DNA of 64,000 nt. It comes from Bradyrhizobium japonicum USDA 6. GTDB taxonomy: Bacteria > Pseudomonadota > Alphaproteobacteria > Rhizobiales > Xanthobacteraceae. The stretch is from the NCBI RefSeq assembly GCF_000284375.1, contig NC_017249.1:2644001-2708000 (forward strand), read 5' to 3'. Of the stretch, positions 17,304 through 26,912 are shown one piece after another (positions within the stretch are counted from its first letter, which is position 1; the number at the start of each line of letters is the position of its first letter). The notes beneath the pieces were generated by a model. That model saw only the letters and a program-made list of their open reading frames with translations, searched no databases and was not told the DNA's origin. The translations under genes were made by a program, and so were the position numbers.

Positions 17304-17382
17304 TCCTTATAGATGTCGGCAGTTGGCCTGATCGGGCGCTGCCTGGATCTGCGTGCGGGTTTGACTGCCGCGGGTCACGCCC

Positions 17383-18141
17383 CTAATGCGTCTCGTGGAA
17401 CCGGCTCAGGAACGCTTTCAGCCGTTCGCTGCGGGGCTGGCGGATGGTCTCCTCGGGCGTGCCGATCTCGGCCATGATGCCGTCGTTCATGAAGCCGACG
17501 CGGGTGGAGACGTCGGCGGCGAAGGCCATTTCATGCGTCACCAGCACCATGGTCATGCCTTCGCTCGCAAGGCTGCGGATGACGGAGAGCACTTCACCGA
17601 CGAGTTCCGGATCGAGCGCCGAGGTCGGCTCGTCGAACAGCATCACGTCCGGCTTCATCGCGAGCGCACGCGCGATCGCGACGCGCTGCTTCTGCCCGCC
17701 GGACAGGCGGCTCGGAAAGGCGTCGGCCTTGTCGGCGAGGCCGACCTTGGCGAGCAGATCGCGTCCGAGCGCGTTGGCCTCCGCCTGCGCCATGCCCTTC
17801 ACCTGCACCGGGCCTTCGGTGACATTGGCGAGCACGGACATGTGGGGGAACAGGTTGAAATGCTGGAACACCATGCCGACGCTGCGCCGAAGCAGCGCGA
17901 GCTGAGCATCGCCGGCGGCGCGCATGCCTTTGCCGAAGGCGAATTTATGCGTGCCGATGGCAAGCTCGCCCTGCTGCGGCATTTCCAGGAGGTTCAGGCA
18001 GCGCAGGAAGGTGGACTTGCCGGAGCCGGAGGCGCCGATCAAGGTGACGACCTCGCCGCGGGCGACCGAGAGCGAGACACCCTTGAGCACCTCGTGGTCG
18101 CCGAACGCCTTGTGGATGTTGTCAGCGATCAGAGCACTCAT
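17383..18141 (-). CDS. Polar amino acid ABC transporter ATPase (GlnQ/HisP type)
   Basis: A 252-residue ATPase with Walker [10 protein letters not shown] (about 36-44), the signature LSGGQKQR, Walker [13 protein letters not shown], and the H-loop VTHEM. It energises the importer formed with the permease whose stop it overlaps (ATGA at 18138) and the binding protein further upstream. The operon order on the minus strand is binding protein, permease, ATPase. Only one permease is present, so the channel is probably a homodimer. Confidence 0.9.
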   Translation of the reverse strand: MSALIADNIHKAFGDHEVLKGVSLSVARGEVVTLIGASGSGKSTFLRCLNLLEMPQQGELAIGTHKFAFGKGMRAAGDAQLALLRRSVGMVFQHFNLFPHMSVLANVTEGPVQVKGMAQAEANALGRDLLAKVGLADKADAFPSRLSGGQKQRVAIARALAMKPDVMLFDEPTSALDPELVGEVLSVIRSLASEGMTMVLVTHEMAFAADVSTRVGFMNDGIMAEIGTPEETIRQPRSERLKAFLSRFHETH

Positions 18142-18800
18142 CGGTGCGCTCCCATCTTCAGCTCGACCCTATCAGCGACCAGCGTCAGCGGGAACAGCAC
18201 GACGAAATAGAGCACGGCGATCGTGGTGTAGACCTCGAGCGGCTTGTAGCTCGACGCCGTGATGACAGTGCCCTGGTAAAGCAGGTCGCCGACCGCGACC
18301 ACCGACACCAGCGAGGTGTTCTTGAGCTGCATGATGGTCTGGTTGATGAAGGAGGGGATCATCACCTGCGTCGCCTGCGGCAGCACGATGCGGCGAAAGA
18401 TCTTGCCGCGGCGCATGCCGATGGCGCGGCCGGCCTCCCACTGGCCGGTGTCAACGGCCTCGATGCCGCCGCGGAAGATTTCCGCATAGAACGAGCCGGC
18501 ATAGAGCGACAGCGCGATGAAGCAGGCCATCGCCGGCGACATGTCGACGCCGATCAGCACGGGCAGGGCATAGTAGACCCAGATCAGCTGCACCAGCAGC
18601 GGCGTGCAGCGGAACACCTCGATATAGAGACGCAGCGGCACCGTGACCCAGCGCGGTGCCGTCGTGCGCAGGATGCCGACGAACAGTCCGATGGCGAGAC
18701 CCGCGACCACCGTGGTCACCGTGTAATACACGGTGACCAGGAGCCCTTGCCAGATCAGGCCCCAATACGGCTTGAGCGCCGCGAAGTCCCAGACATACAT
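18138..18800 (-). CDS. Polar amino acid ABC transporter permease (HisM/GlnP family)
   Basis: A 220-residue permease with about five membrane segments and the EAA loop ([22 protein letters not shown]). It starts 6 bp after the binding-protein stop and overlaps the ATPase by 4 bp. The N-terminal [16 protein letters not shown] is typical of the HisMQ family. It forms the inner-membrane channel. Confidence 0.9.
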   Translation of the reverse strand: MYVWDFAALKPYWGLIWQGLLVTVYYTVTTVVAGLAIGLFVGILRTTAPRWVTVPLRLYIEVFRCTPLLVQLIWVYYALPVLIGVDMSPAMACFIALSLYAGSFYAEIFRGGIEAVDTGQWEAGRAIGMRRGKIFRRIVLPQATQVMIPSFINQTIMQLKNTSLVSVVAVGDLLYQGTVITASSYKPLEVYTTIAVLYFVVLFPLTLVADRVELKMGAHR

Positions 18801-18806
18801 GGCCGA

Positions 18807-19643
18807 TCAGAACTGCACTTCGGCCGGAAGATCGTCGGCGCTGAGGCCGACGGCCTCGAAGCCTTTCAGCATCCATTCGCGGGTCTGGCCCATCGAGCGG
18901 TTGTAGTCGGCCCAGGCGCTGAGGAAATCCTTGTAGCGGCGGTCGCTCTCGGCGCGGATGCCCATGTTGGTCGGCAGGGTCAGCAGCGGGCGCGGAATGG
19001 CGAGATCGCCGAGGTTCGGGTTCTTCTTCAGCGTCGAGACCGAAAGCACCGCCAGCGAGACGTTGCAGTCGGCACGTCCGGTCGCAACGGCAAGGATCGC
19101 CTCGTCGCGGTTCTTGAAGCCGAGGATCGTCGCCTTCGGGCAGTAGCGGCGCGCGATGGTTTCATGGGTCGAGCCGATGTCGACGGCGATCTTGACCTCG
19201 GGCTTGTTGAGCTCGGCCCAGGTCTGCGGCTTGGCGAAGCCCTTCTTGGTGATGACGGTGAAGGAGTGCACCAGGATCGGGGTCGAGAAGTCGATGACGA
19301 GCGCGCGTTCCGGCGTCGGGTTCACCGCGAAGGCGAGGTCAACCTTGTCGGCCTGGAGGTCGAGGATCTGGTTGCCCCAGGTCGATTCCAGCGTCTCGAG
19401 CTTGACCCCCAACTTGCCGGCGATGTCCTTGGCCATGTCGATGCAGGCGCCCGACCATTCGTTGGTGGCGAGGTCCTTATGGAAATAGGGCTCCTGGCCG
19501 ACGATGACGGCGACGCGCAGCACGCCATTCTTCTTGATGCGGTCGAGCGTGGAGGCCGGCGCATCGGCCTTGGCCGGGCCGCTCGCGGCGGCGATCGCTG
19601 CGCCTGCCAGCGCGACGGTGGTGAGAGCATCCCTGCGATTCAT
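18807..19643 (-). CDS. Amino acid ABC transporter substrate-binding protein
   Basis: A 278-residue periplasmic binding protein of family 3 (SBP_bac_3). I place the start at 19643: GGGAGA precedes it, and it yields MNRRDALTTVALAGAAIAAASGPAKADA, a signal with twin arginines and AxA cleavage. The open frame continues upstream to 19721 without support. ILRVAVIVGQEPYF-like and DVGSTHETIARRY-like phrases mark the amino-acid-binding fold. It is divergent from the D-2-hydroxyacid dehydrogenase operon and probably supplies that pathway with its amino acid. Confidence 0.85.
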   Translation of the reverse strand: MNRRDALTTVALAGAAIAAASGPAKADAPASTLDRIKKNGVLRVAVIVGQEPYFHKDLATNEWSGACIDMAKDIAGKLGVKLETLESTWGNQILDLQADKVDLAFAVNPTPERALVIDFSTPILVHSFTVITKKGFAKPQTWAELNKPEVKIAVDIGSTHETIARRYCPKATILGFKNRDEAILAVATGRADCNVSLAVLSVSTLKKNPNLGDLAIPRPLLTLPTNMGIRAESDRRYKDFLSAWADYNRSMGQTREWMLKGFEAVGLSADDLPAEVQF

Positions 19644-19882
19644 GGTCTCTGTCTCCCTGCAATCTGGGTCGGATCGTGTGTCCGGCCTCTGGACTATTTC
19701 TGTATTCAGGATAAAATGCAATACGGTATTTCAATTTGCTGACCATTTGGGCGGCAAGGCAGAAACGAGCTCAATATCTTGGCAGGATTGCGTAAAATTC
19801 CTGATGGGCAGGGGTTGTAAATTGCATTTAAGTCTGAATACAAGACTGAACGCAATATGGAAGTGAACTGAAGGAGAGGCCT
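19644..19882. promoter_or_regulatory. Divergent promoter region with candidate GntR sites
   Basis: This 239-bp region between the importer and the catabolic operon is much more AT-rich than its surroundings. It holds AATACGGTATT (19720-19730, an 11-bp palindrome) and an inverted pair of a 9-bp word, TGTATTCAG (19701-19709) and CTGAATACA (19834-19842), 125 bp apart. Such sites are plausible targets of the FadR-subfamily GntR protein encoded at the end of the operon. AAGGAGAG precedes the GTG at 19883. Confidence 0.5.
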
Positions 19883-20800
19883 GTGCGCGCCCTATTCGTC
19901 GATGCGAACGAGACCCTAGCGGCGGTGACCGACAAGCTGCTGGCCTCGCAGAAGCTGCCGGTCAGCATCAACCGCAATCCCTCGATCAAGCCCGACGATC
20001 TGCCCGGCCTGCTCAGCGATGCCGAGATCATGATCGTCGACCACACGGCGGTGCCATCAGCGATTGCCGCGAAATGCGCGAAGCTGAAGCACGTCGTCTT
20101 CCTCGGCACCGGCGCGCGCAGCTACATGAATCCGGAAGAGCTCGCTGAGCGCGGCATCTCCGTCCACACCATCAAGGGTTATGGCGATACGGCCGTTGCC
20201 GAATGCGCGATTGCGCTGATGTGGGCGTCTGCGCGAAATTTTGGCGAGATGGACCGCGGCATGCGCGAGGGCAACTGGCTGCGCCGTGACGCGATGCAGC
20301 TCACCGGCAAGACGCTCGGCCTGATCGGCTTCGGCGGCATCGCGGCGGAAGCCGCGCGTATGGCGGCGGGCTGCGGTATGAAGGTGATTGCCTGGAACAG
20401 GACGCCGAAGACCCATCCCGGCGTCGAGTTCGTCTCGCTGGAGAAGCTGCTCGCCGAGAGCCACGTCGTCTCGCTGCACCTGCTGCTCAACGACGAGACC
20501 AAGGGTTTCCTGTCGCGCGAGCGTATCGCGCAGATGCGCCCCGGCAGCATTCTGATCAACACGGCGCGCGGTGCTGTGGTCGATGAAGACGCAATGCTGG
20601 ATGCGCTGCGCTCTGGCCACATCGGCCATGCCGGCCTCGACGTCTTCACCGTCGAGCCGCTTCCCGCCGGTCATCCCGTGACCAAGCTGCCGAACGTGAC
20701 GCTGTCGGCGCATTCGGCGTTCCGCACACCCGAGGCGAGCGACAACCTTATTGGTGCTGCGCTCGACCACTGCCGCCGCATCATCGCCACCGGCAAGTAA
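19883..20800 (+). CDS. D-2-hydroxyacid dehydrogenase, NAD(P)-dependent
   Basis: A 305-residue enzyme of the D-isomer-specific 2-hydroxyacid dehydrogenase family. The NAD-binding motif is GLIGFGGIAAE (about 151-161). The catalytic Arg lies in NTARGAVVDE, the Glu in LDVFTVEPLP and the His in LSAHSAF. It interconverts a 2-keto acid and its D-2-hydroxy acid in the cytosol. It starts at GTG with a good AAGGAGAG, and is first of a seven-gene run ending with GntR. By context it may reduce the keto acid made by the amino-acid-degrading enzymes downstream. Confidence 0.87.
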   Translation: MRALFVDANETLAAVTDKLLASQKLPVSINRNPSIKPDDLPGLLSDAEIMIVDHTAVPSAIAAKCAKLKHVVFLGTGARSYMNPEELAERGISVHTIKGYGDTAVAECAIALMWASARNFGEMDRGMREGNWLRRDAMQLTGKTLGLIGFGGIAAEAARMAAGCGMKVIAWNRTPKTHPGVEFVSLEKLLAESHVVSLHLLLNDETKGFLSRERIAQMRPGSILINTARGAVVDEDAMLDALRSGHIGHAGLDVFTVEPLPAGHPVTKLPNVTLSAHSAFRTPEASDNLIGAALDHCRRIIATGK

Positions 20801-20815
20801 AGTTAAGGACATCCC

Positions 20816-21169
20816 ATGTCGGATATCACCCGCATCGACCAGAACGCCCGCCGCAGCCGCGCTTCCGTGTTCGGCGATCTCGTTTTCCTCGCAGGTCAGG
20901 TGGCGGACACCAAGACCGCCGATATCACCCAGCAAACGAAAGAGGCGCTGGCGAAGGTCGACGACATGCTGGCACGCGCCGGCACCGACAAGTCCCGCCT
21001 GCTCAGCGTGCAGGTCTGGCTCAGGACCATGGACGATTTCGACGCCATGAACGCGGTCTATGATGCCTGGGTCGTGCCGGGCAACACGCCGACCCGCGCC
21101 TGCGGCAAGGTCGAACTCGCCGATCCCGCCTTCCGTATCGAGGTGATCGCGATCGCCGCACGCAGTTGA
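20816..21169 (+). CDS. RidA/YjgF family enamine/imine deaminase
   Basis: A 117-residue single-domain protein. The conserved Arg that binds the substrate carboxylate is in PTRACGKVELADPAFRIE, and GQVAD matches the usual N-terminal loop. The family hydrolyses reactive 2-imino acids made by PLP and flavin enzymes. That fits its place between a dehydrogenase, an aminotransferase and a D-amino-acid dehydrogenase. It lies 15 bp after the dehydrogenase stop. Confidence 0.9.
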   Translation: MSDITRIDQNARRSRASVFGDLVFLAGQVADTKTADITQQTKEALAKVDDMLARAGTDKSRLLSVQVWLRTMDDFDAMNAVYDAWVVPGNTPTRACGKVELADPAFRIEVIAIAARS

Positions 21170-21178
21170 GGCTCGGCC

Positions 21179-22405
21179 GTGACCGTCCAGGCGCCCACAT
21201 CGACCTTCCGTCCCGCCCAGCGCATCGGCGCGATCGGTGTCTCCGAGATCTTGAAGATCGGCGCAGTCGCGCAGCGGCTGAAGCGCGAGGGGCGGCCGGT
21301 GATCGTGCTGGGCGCCGGCGAGCCTGACTTCGATACGCCTGATCATGCCAGGGACGCGGCCGTGCGCGCCATCCGCGCCGGCCAGACTAAATACACCATT
21401 CTCGACGGCACGGTGGAATTGAAGGCGGCGATCGCGGAAAAATTCCGCCGCGAGAACGATCTCGTCTACGCTGCGGACGAGATCACCGCCGGCGCCGGCG
21501 CCAAGCAGGTGATCCACAACGCCTTCATGGCGAGCTTAAGTCCAGGCGATGAGGTCATCCTCGCCGCCCCCTATTGGACCAGCTATGCCGACATGGTGCG
21601 GATCGCCGACGGCACGCCGGTCGACGTGCCCTGCCGCGAGGAGAACGGGTTTCGGCTCGATGCCGCCAATCTCGAACGCGCGATCACGCCGAAGACGCGC
21701 TGGCTGCTTTTGAACTCGCCGTCGAATCCGACCGGAGCCGCCTATTCGGCCGCGCAGCTTCGCCCGATCCTGGATGTGCTCAAGCGCCATCCGCATGTCT
21801 GGTTGATGGCGGACGACATCTACGAGCACCTGATTTATGACGGCATGCCGTTCGCGACCGCAGCGGCGCTCGAGCCGAGCCTGAAATCACGCACCCTGAC
21901 CGTGAATGGTGTTTCCAAGGCCTACGCCATGACCGGCTGGCGCGTCGGCTATGGCGGCGGTCCGCGCGAATTGATCGCGGCGATGGCGGTGGTGCAGAGC
22001 CAGAGCACGACCAATCCCTCCTCGGTGAGCCAGGCCGCTGCGATCGCCGCGCTGACCGGCCCGCAGGACGTGCTGATCGAACGCCGTGCCGCGTTCCAGC
22101 GCCGCCGCGACATCGTGGTCGATGCGCTCAACGCCATCGACGGCGTCACCTGCCGCCTGCCGGAGGGTGCGTTCTACACCTATGCCAGCTGCGCCGGCCT
22201 GATCGGCCGCCGCACGCCCGATGGGACCCTCATCGACAGCGACGCGGCGTTCTGCCGCTTCCTGCTGGAGAGGCATGACGTGGCCGTGGTGCCGGGCAGC
22301 TGTTTCGGCCTTGCACCTTATTTCCGCCTGTCCTACGCCACCTCGGAACAAAACTTGCGCGAGGCCGTGATGCGCATCGCCAAAGCCTGCAGGGAGCTGT
22401 CATGA
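21179..22405 (+). CDS. PLP-dependent aminotransferase, class I/II (aspartate aminotransferase-like)
   Basis: A 408-residue fold-type I aminotransferase. The PLP Lys is in VNGVSKAYAMTGWRVGY; the ring-stacking and binding segments NSPSNPTGAAYS and MADDIYEHL are also present. It starts at GTG 10 bp after ridA and overlaps the next gene by ATGA. It would transfer an amino group between the imported amino acid and a keto acid. The specificity (Asp-, Ala- or aromatic-type) is not readable. Confidence 0.88.
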   Translation: MTVQAPTSTFRPAQRIGAIGVSEILKIGAVAQRLKREGRPVIVLGAGEPDFDTPDHARDAAVRAIRAGQTKYTILDGTVELKAAIAEKFRRENDLVYAADEITAGAGAKQVIHNAFMASLSPGDEVILAAPYWTSYADMVRIADGTPVDVPCREENGFRLDAANLERAITPKTRWLLLNSPSNPTGAAYSAAQLRPILDVLKRHPHVWLMADDIYEHLIYDGMPFATAAALEPSLKSRTLTVNGVSKAYAMTGWRVGYGGGPRELIAAMAVVQSQSTTNPSSVSQAAAIAALTGPQDVLIERRAAFQRRRDIVVDALNAIDGVTCRLPEGAFYTYASCAGLIGRRTPDGTLIDSDAAFCRFLLERHDVAVVPGSCFGLAPYFRLSYATSEQNLREAVMRIAKACRELS

Positions 22406-24063
22406 CCATTCGCAACACCCGCACCGGGGGCCAGATCCTGATCGATCAGCTCGTCGCCCAAGGCGTCGAGCGCGTCACCTGCGTGCCGGGCGAGAGCTAC
22501 CTCGCGGCGCTCGATGCGCTGCACGACAGCCCGATCGACGTCGTGATCTGCCGCGCCGAAGGCGGTGCTGCGATGATGGCGGAAGCCTATGGCAAGCTCA
22601 CCGGCCGTCCCGGCATCTGCTTCGTCACCCGCGGCCCCGGCGCCACAAATGCGAGCCACGGCGTCCACATCGCGATGCAGGATTCGACGCCGATGATCCT
22701 GTTCGTCGGACAGGTCGACACCGGCATGCGCGAGCGCGAGGCGTTCCAGGAGCTCGACTACAAGGCGGTGTTCGGCACCATGGCCAAGTGGGCCGTCGAG
22801 ATCGATCGTCCCGACCGCATTCCGGAGCTAGTCGCGCGCGCCTTCCGCGTCGCCATGCAGGGCCGCCCGGGTCCCGTGGTGATCGCGCTGCCGGAGAACA
22901 TGCTGACCGAGACCGCGGCCGTTGCCGATGCCATGCGCATCGAGGCGGCCGTGAGCTGGCCGGCACCATCAGATCTCGAGCGCGTCGGCGCCATGCTCGC
23001 GAGCGCCAAGGCGCCGCTCGTCATCCTCGGCGGCTCGCGCTGGACGGATGACGCGACCAGGAGCATCGCGCGCTTTGCCGAGCGGTTCGACCTGCCGGTC
23101 GCGACCTCGTTCCGCCGTGCCTCGCTGATCGACGCCGATCATTCGCATTATGCCGGCGATCTCGGCATCGGGCCGAGCCCAGGCCTGAAGGAGCGCATCG
23201 ACAACGCCGACGTCATTCTCCTCATCGGCGGCCGCATGTCGGAGATGCCGTCCTCGTCCTACACACTGTTCGATATCCCGACGCCGAAGCAGAAGCTGAT
23301 CCACGTGCATCCGGGCTCGGAAGAGCTCGGCCGCGTCTACCAGCCTGAGCTCGCGATCCAGGCGACGCCTGCCGCGTTCGCGGCCGCCGTCGAGACGCTG
23401 AAGCCCGCTGGCGCCGTTGCCTGGAAGGGCGAGGCCGCCAAGGCGCATGCCGATTACCTCGCCTGGACCGACAAGGCGCGCGAGCTGCCGGGCACATTCC
23501 AGTACGGCCAGGTCATGACCTGGCTGCGCGACCGCCTGCCGAAGGACGCGATCGTCTGCAACGGCGCCGGCAATTACGCCGGCTGGATCCACCGTCATCA
23601 CCGCTTCCACAGCTTTGCCGCCCAGCTCGCGCCGACCTCGGGCTCGATGGGCTATGGCGTGCCGGCGGCGGTGCTCGCAAAACGGCAATATCCGGATCGC
23701 GTCGTCGTCGCCTTTGCCGGTGATGGCTGCTTCCTGATGAACGGTCAGGAATTCGCGACCGCCGTGCAGTACGATGCGCCGCTCGTGGTCATCGTCGTCG
23801 ACAATTCGCAATACGGCACCATCCGCATGCACCAGGAGCGCGACTATCCCGGCCGCGTCGTCGGAACCCAGCTCAAGAACCCTGACTTCGCGATGTACGC
23901 CAAGGCGTTCGGCGGCCATGGCGAGCGCGTCGAGCGGACCGAAGAGTTCGCGCCGGCCTTTGAGCGCGCACTGGCCTCGGGCAAGCCGTCGATCCTCCAC
24001 TGCATCATCGATCCCAGGGCGATCTCGGTCGGCAAGGACTTTACGCCCGCGGTGAAGGCGTAA
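22402..24063 (+). CDS. Thiamine-diphosphate-dependent enzyme (acetolactate synthase-like)
   Basis: A 553-residue single-chain ThDP enzyme. The PYR domain has the activating Glu in CRAEGGAAMMAEAY, the middle domain is of the TPP_enzyme_M type, and the PP domain has the GDG...N motif (FAGDGCFLMNGQEF...IVVDNSQ). It overlaps the aminotransferase by 4 bp. The family includes acetolactate synthase, 2-keto acid decarboxylases and oxalyl-CoA decarboxylase. In this operon a decarboxylase acting on the keto acid derived from the imported amino acid is likely; a regulatory ALS small subunit is absent, which argues against branched-chain biosynthesis. Confidence 0.85.
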   Translation: MTIRNTRTGGQILIDQLVAQGVERVTCVPGESYLAALDALHDSPIDVVICRAEGGAAMMAEAYGKLTGRPGICFVTRGPGATNASHGVHIAMQDSTPMILFVGQVDTGMREREAFQELDYKAVFGTMAKWAVEIDRPDRIPELVARAFRVAMQGRPGPVVIALPENMLTETAAVADAMRIEAAVSWPAPSDLERVGAMLASAKAPLVILGGSRWTDDATRSIARFAERFDLPVATSFRRASLIDADHSHYAGDLGIGPSPGLKERIDNADVILLIGGRMSEMPSSSYTLFDIPTPKQKLIHVHPGSEELGRVYQPELAIQATPAAFAAAVETLKPAGAVAWKGEAAKAHADYLAWTDKARELPGTFQYGQVMTWLRDRLPKDAIVCNGAGNYAGWIHRHHRFHSFAAQLAPTSGSMGYGVPAAVLAKRQYPDRVVVAFAGDGCFLMNGQEFATAVQYDAPLVVIVVDNSQYGTIRMHQERDYPGRVVGTQLKNPDFAMYAKAFGGHGERVERTEEFAPAFERALASGKPSILHCIIDPRAISVGKDFTPAVKA

Positions 24064-24066
24064 GCG

Positions 24067-25332
24067 ATGCCGGAAAGCCGCCACGTCGCCATCATCGGAG
24101 CCGGCGCGATCGGCGTGGTCAGCGCCATCGAGGCGCTACGCGAGGGTCATCGCGTCACGCTGATCGACGCGGGCGAGCCCGGTGGCGAACAGGCGGCGAG
24201 CTATGGCAATGCCGGCTGGCTCTCCTCGCATTCGGTGATTCCGCCGGCCGAGCCGGGCCTCTGGAAGAAGGTGCCGGGCTATCTGATGGACCCGCTCGGC
24301 CCGCTCGCGATCCGCTGGTCTTACTTGCCGAAGGCGCTGCCCTGGCTGATCAAGTATTTGCTGTCGGGCTGGACCGAGGCACGGGTCGAGAAGACGGCGT
24401 TTGCGCTGCGCGATCTGCTGAAGGACGCGCCGCTGCTGCACAAGAAGCTCGCGGAAGAAGCGGGCGTGCCTGAATTGGTCGAGCGCAACGGCGTGATGCA
24501 CGTATTCCCGTCGCGCGGCAATTTCGACAGCAATCTCGGCTGGCGCCTGCGCAAAAAGGTCGGCGTCGAATGGCTGGAGCTCAACGCCGACGAGATGCGT
24601 CAGCGCGAGCCGGATCTGCATCCGCGCTACACGTTTGGCGTGGTGGTGGAGGAAGCCGGCCGCTGCCGCGATCCCGGCGCTTACGTTGCGGCGCTGGCCC
24701 AGCATGCGCTCGCGAGCGGTGCCAAGCTCGTTCATGCCAGGGCGACCGGTCTGAAGCTTTCAGGCAACAAGCTCGTTGCCGTTCTCACCGAAACCGGTGA
24801 GATTGCTTGCGATGCCGCGGTGGTCTCCGCCGGCGCGCGGTCAAAGCCGCTCACCGCATCGGTCGGCGATCCCTTGCCGCTCGAGACCGAGCGCGGCTAT
24901 CACGTCATGATCGAGAACCCGGAATCGGGTCCGCGCAGCTCGATGATGGCGTCCGACGTCAGCATGGTGGTGAACTGGACCGATAAGGGCCTGCGCGCCG
25001 CCGGCACGGTCGAGATCGCCGGCCTTGAGGCCGCGCCGAACTGGAAGCGCGCCGAGATCCTGCGCAACAACCTCTTCAGCATGTTCCCGAAACTGCCGAA
25101 GGACATTCCGCCCTCGCGCATCAAGACCTGGTTCGGTCATCGGCCCAGCATGCCCGATGGCCTGCCCTGCATCGGCCATGCGCGCGCCTCGCGCGACATC
25201 GTCTACGCCTTCGGCCACGGCCATGTCGGCCTGGTCGGATCGGCCCGCACCGGTCGTCTCGTCGCACAGCTCCTGAGCGGCAAGCAGCCGGAGATTCCGC
25301 TCGCGCCGTTCGCGCCCACTCGCTTCCTCTGA
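24067..25332 (+). CDS. dadA: D-amino acid dehydrogenase (DadA-like FAD oxidoreductase)
   Basis: A 421-residue DAO-family flavoprotein with the Rossmann motif VAIIGAGAIGVVSA at the N-terminus and the DadA-type region GEQAASYGNAGWLSS. DadA proteins oxidise D-amino acids to imino acids at the inner face of the membrane and pass electrons to quinone. RidA would then remove the imine. It starts 3 bp after the ThDP enzyme stop, well inside the operon. D-amino-acid use is the likely theme, but other DAO substrates (for example opines or hydroxyproline) are possible. Confidence 0.85.
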   Translation: MPESRHVAIIGAGAIGVVSAIEALREGHRVTLIDAGEPGGEQAASYGNAGWLSSHSVIPPAEPGLWKKVPGYLMDPLGPLAIRWSYLPKALPWLIKYLLSGWTEARVEKTAFALRDLLKDAPLLHKKLAEEAGVPELVERNGVMHVFPSRGNFDSNLGWRLRKKVGVEWLELNADEMRQREPDLHPRYTFGVVVEEAGRCRDPGAYVAALAQHALASGAKLVHARATGLKLSGNKLVAVLTETGEIACDAAVVSAGARSKPLTASVGDPLPLETERGYHVMIENPESGPRSSMMASDVSMVVNWTDKGLRAAGTVEIAGLEAAPNWKRAEILRNNLFSMFPKLPKDIPPSRIKTWFGHRPSMPDGLPCIGHARASRDIVYAFGHGHVGLVGSARTGRLVAQLLSGKQPEIPLAPFAPTRFL

Positions 25333-25341
25333 GAACGCACC

Positions 25342-26085
25342 ATGACCTATCCAGCCAACTCGTCCTCTCGCATCGCCCGCGGCGGCAAGGCCATCTATGG
25401 CGCGCCGCTCGGCATCTTGATGCTGGAAGCGCGCTTTCCCCGCATTCCCGGCGACATGGGCAACGGCACGACCTGGCCGTTCCCCGTGCTCTATCGCGTG
25501 GTGAGCGGCGCGTCGCCGGAGAAGGTCGTGCTGAAGGGCGCCGCTGGCCTGCTGCCTGACTTCATCGATGCGGCGAAGGACCTGGTCCGGTTGGGCGCGG
25601 AAGCCATCACCACCAATTGCGGTTTCCTCTCGCTGTTTCAGAAGGAGATCGCGGCCGCCGTCGGCGTTCCCGTTGCGACCTCGTCACTGATGCAGGTGCC
25701 GTGGGTGCAGGCGACCTTGCCGCCGGGCAAGCGTGTCGGCCTCGTCACGGTGTCAGGCTCGACCTTGACGCCGGCCCATCTCGAAGGCGCCGGCGTGCCG
25801 CTCGATACGCCGCTGGTCGGCACCGAGCACGGCAAGGAATTCTTTCGCGTCCTGATCAAGGCCGAGAAGGACGACATGGATGTGGCCCAGGCCGAGCGTG
25901 ACGTGGTCGAGGCGGGCAAGGAGTTGGTCGCGAAAAATCCGGATGTCGGCGCCATCGTGCTCGAATGCACCAACATGCCGCCTTATGCGGCAGCTTTGCA
26001 GGCCGAAGTTGGACTGCCGGTCTACGACATCTATTCCATGATCACCTGGTTTCATGCTGGACTGCGCCCGCGCGCGTTTGCCTGA
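25342..26085 (+). CDS. Aspartate/glutamate racemase family protein
   Basis: A 247-residue protein with the two Cys-containing motifs expected for cofactor-independent racemases: TTNCGFLS near residue 93 and LECTNMPP near residue 212. It might interconvert L- and D-forms so that the neighbouring DadA can oxidise the D-form, or act as a maleate-isomerase-like enzyme. It is the last enzyme before GntR and lies 9 bp after dadA. Confidence 0.82.
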   Translation: MTYPANSSSRIARGGKAIYGAPLGILMLEARFPRIPGDMGNGTTWPFPVLYRVVSGASPEKVVLKGAAGLLPDFIDAAKDLVRLGAEAITTNCGFLSLFQKEIAAAVGVPVATSSLMQVPWVQATLPPGKRVGLVTVSGSTLTPAHLEGAGVPLDTPLVGTEHGKEFFRVLIKAEKDDMDVAQAERDVVEAGKELVAKNPDVGAIVLECTNMPPYAAALQAEVGLPVYDIYSMITWFHAGLRPRAFA

Positions 26086-26133
26086 GTCCGGCTGTCGCAA
26101 AGCTCTGCACAAGATGTGCTAGGCAGCTGTTTG

Positions 26134-26172
26134 GATTGCAATCGTCCATACAGCCCCGGTATATTGGGCTGT
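26134..26172. promoter_or_regulatory. Palindromes upstream of gntR
   Basis: Two symmetric sequences lie between the racemase stop and the GntR start: GATTGCAATC (26134-26143, perfect 10-bp palindrome) and ACAGCCC/GGGCTGT (26150-26156 and 26166-26172, 9-nt spacer CGGTATATT). They could be an autoregulatory operator or, for the second, a short terminator for the operon. Position and symmetry are the only evidence. Confidence 0.4.
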
Positions 26173-26184
26173 GTTCGGGCATGA

Positions 26185-26898
26185 ATGCAGCTTATGAAGA
26201 GCAACGTGGAACTGGCTTCCGATAGTATCGTCGATCGCGTCTATGAACAGCTCAAGGCGATGGCCGTGAGCTATGAGTTCAAGCCGGGCGAACGGCTCAA
26301 CGAGGGCGAGCTGGCAAAACGCCTCGGTGTCAGCCGCACGCCGCTGCGCGAAGCGCTCAACCGTCTCAACACCGAAGGCTTCCTGCGCTTCACGCCGGGC
26401 AAGGGCTTCTTCTGCCGCGAGCTCGATGCGCACGAGATCTTCGATCTCTACGAGCTGCGCAAATCGATCGAGGTCGCCTCGATCCGCCTCGCCATCAAGC
26501 GCGCCAGGGACGAGGACATCGACGCGCTCCTGAAATTCCTCGAAGCCACCGGTCCCGATCCCGGCGAGCGTTCATCGGTGGAGCTGGTCGAACTCGACGA
26601 GACTTTTCACGAGCGGCTGATGGGGATGTCGAATAACGCCGAGATGCTGCGCGTGCTGCGCAACGTCAACGCCCGCATCCGCTTCGTGCGCTGGATCGAC
26701 ATGGACCGCATCAACCGCTCCAACACCCAGGCCGAGCACCGCGCGGTCGTCGAAGGATTGAAGGCCCGCGACGAAGAGGCCTGTGTCTCGGTGCTTGAGA
26801 AGCACATCGACCGCCGCCTCGACCGCATCACCTCCGCGATCAAGGAAGGCTACGCGCAGATCTACATGCCGGCTGCGGCGAGGTCCGCGGCGAATTGA
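26185..26898 (+). CDS. GntR family transcriptional regulator (FadR subfamily)
   Basis: A 237-residue regulator. The winged helix is at residues 15-80 (VYEQLKAMAV, LAKRLGVSRTPLREALNRL, the wing GKGFFCREL). The helical FCD effector domain follows, with metal-ligand-type residues in ELDETFHERL and AEHRAVVEGL. The start is 26185 or the in-frame ATG at 26194; neither has a strong ribosome site. It follows the catabolic operon, is probably its repressor, and would respond to a pathway acid. The divergent region at 19644-19882 and the palindromes just upstream are candidate targets. Confidence 0.87.
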   Translation: MQLMKSNVELASDSIVDRVYEQLKAMAVSYEFKPGERLNEGELAKRLGVSRTPLREALNRLNTEGFLRFTPGKGFFCRELDAHEIFDLYELRKSIEVASIRLAIKRARDEDIDALLKFLEATGPDPGERSSVELVELDETFHERLMGMSNNAEMLRVLRNVNARIRFVRWIDMDRINRSNTQAEHRAVVEGLKARDEEACVSVLEKHIDRRLDRITSAIKEGYAQIYMPAAARSAAN

Positions 26899-26912
26899 GA
26901 TTCTTTCTTCCC

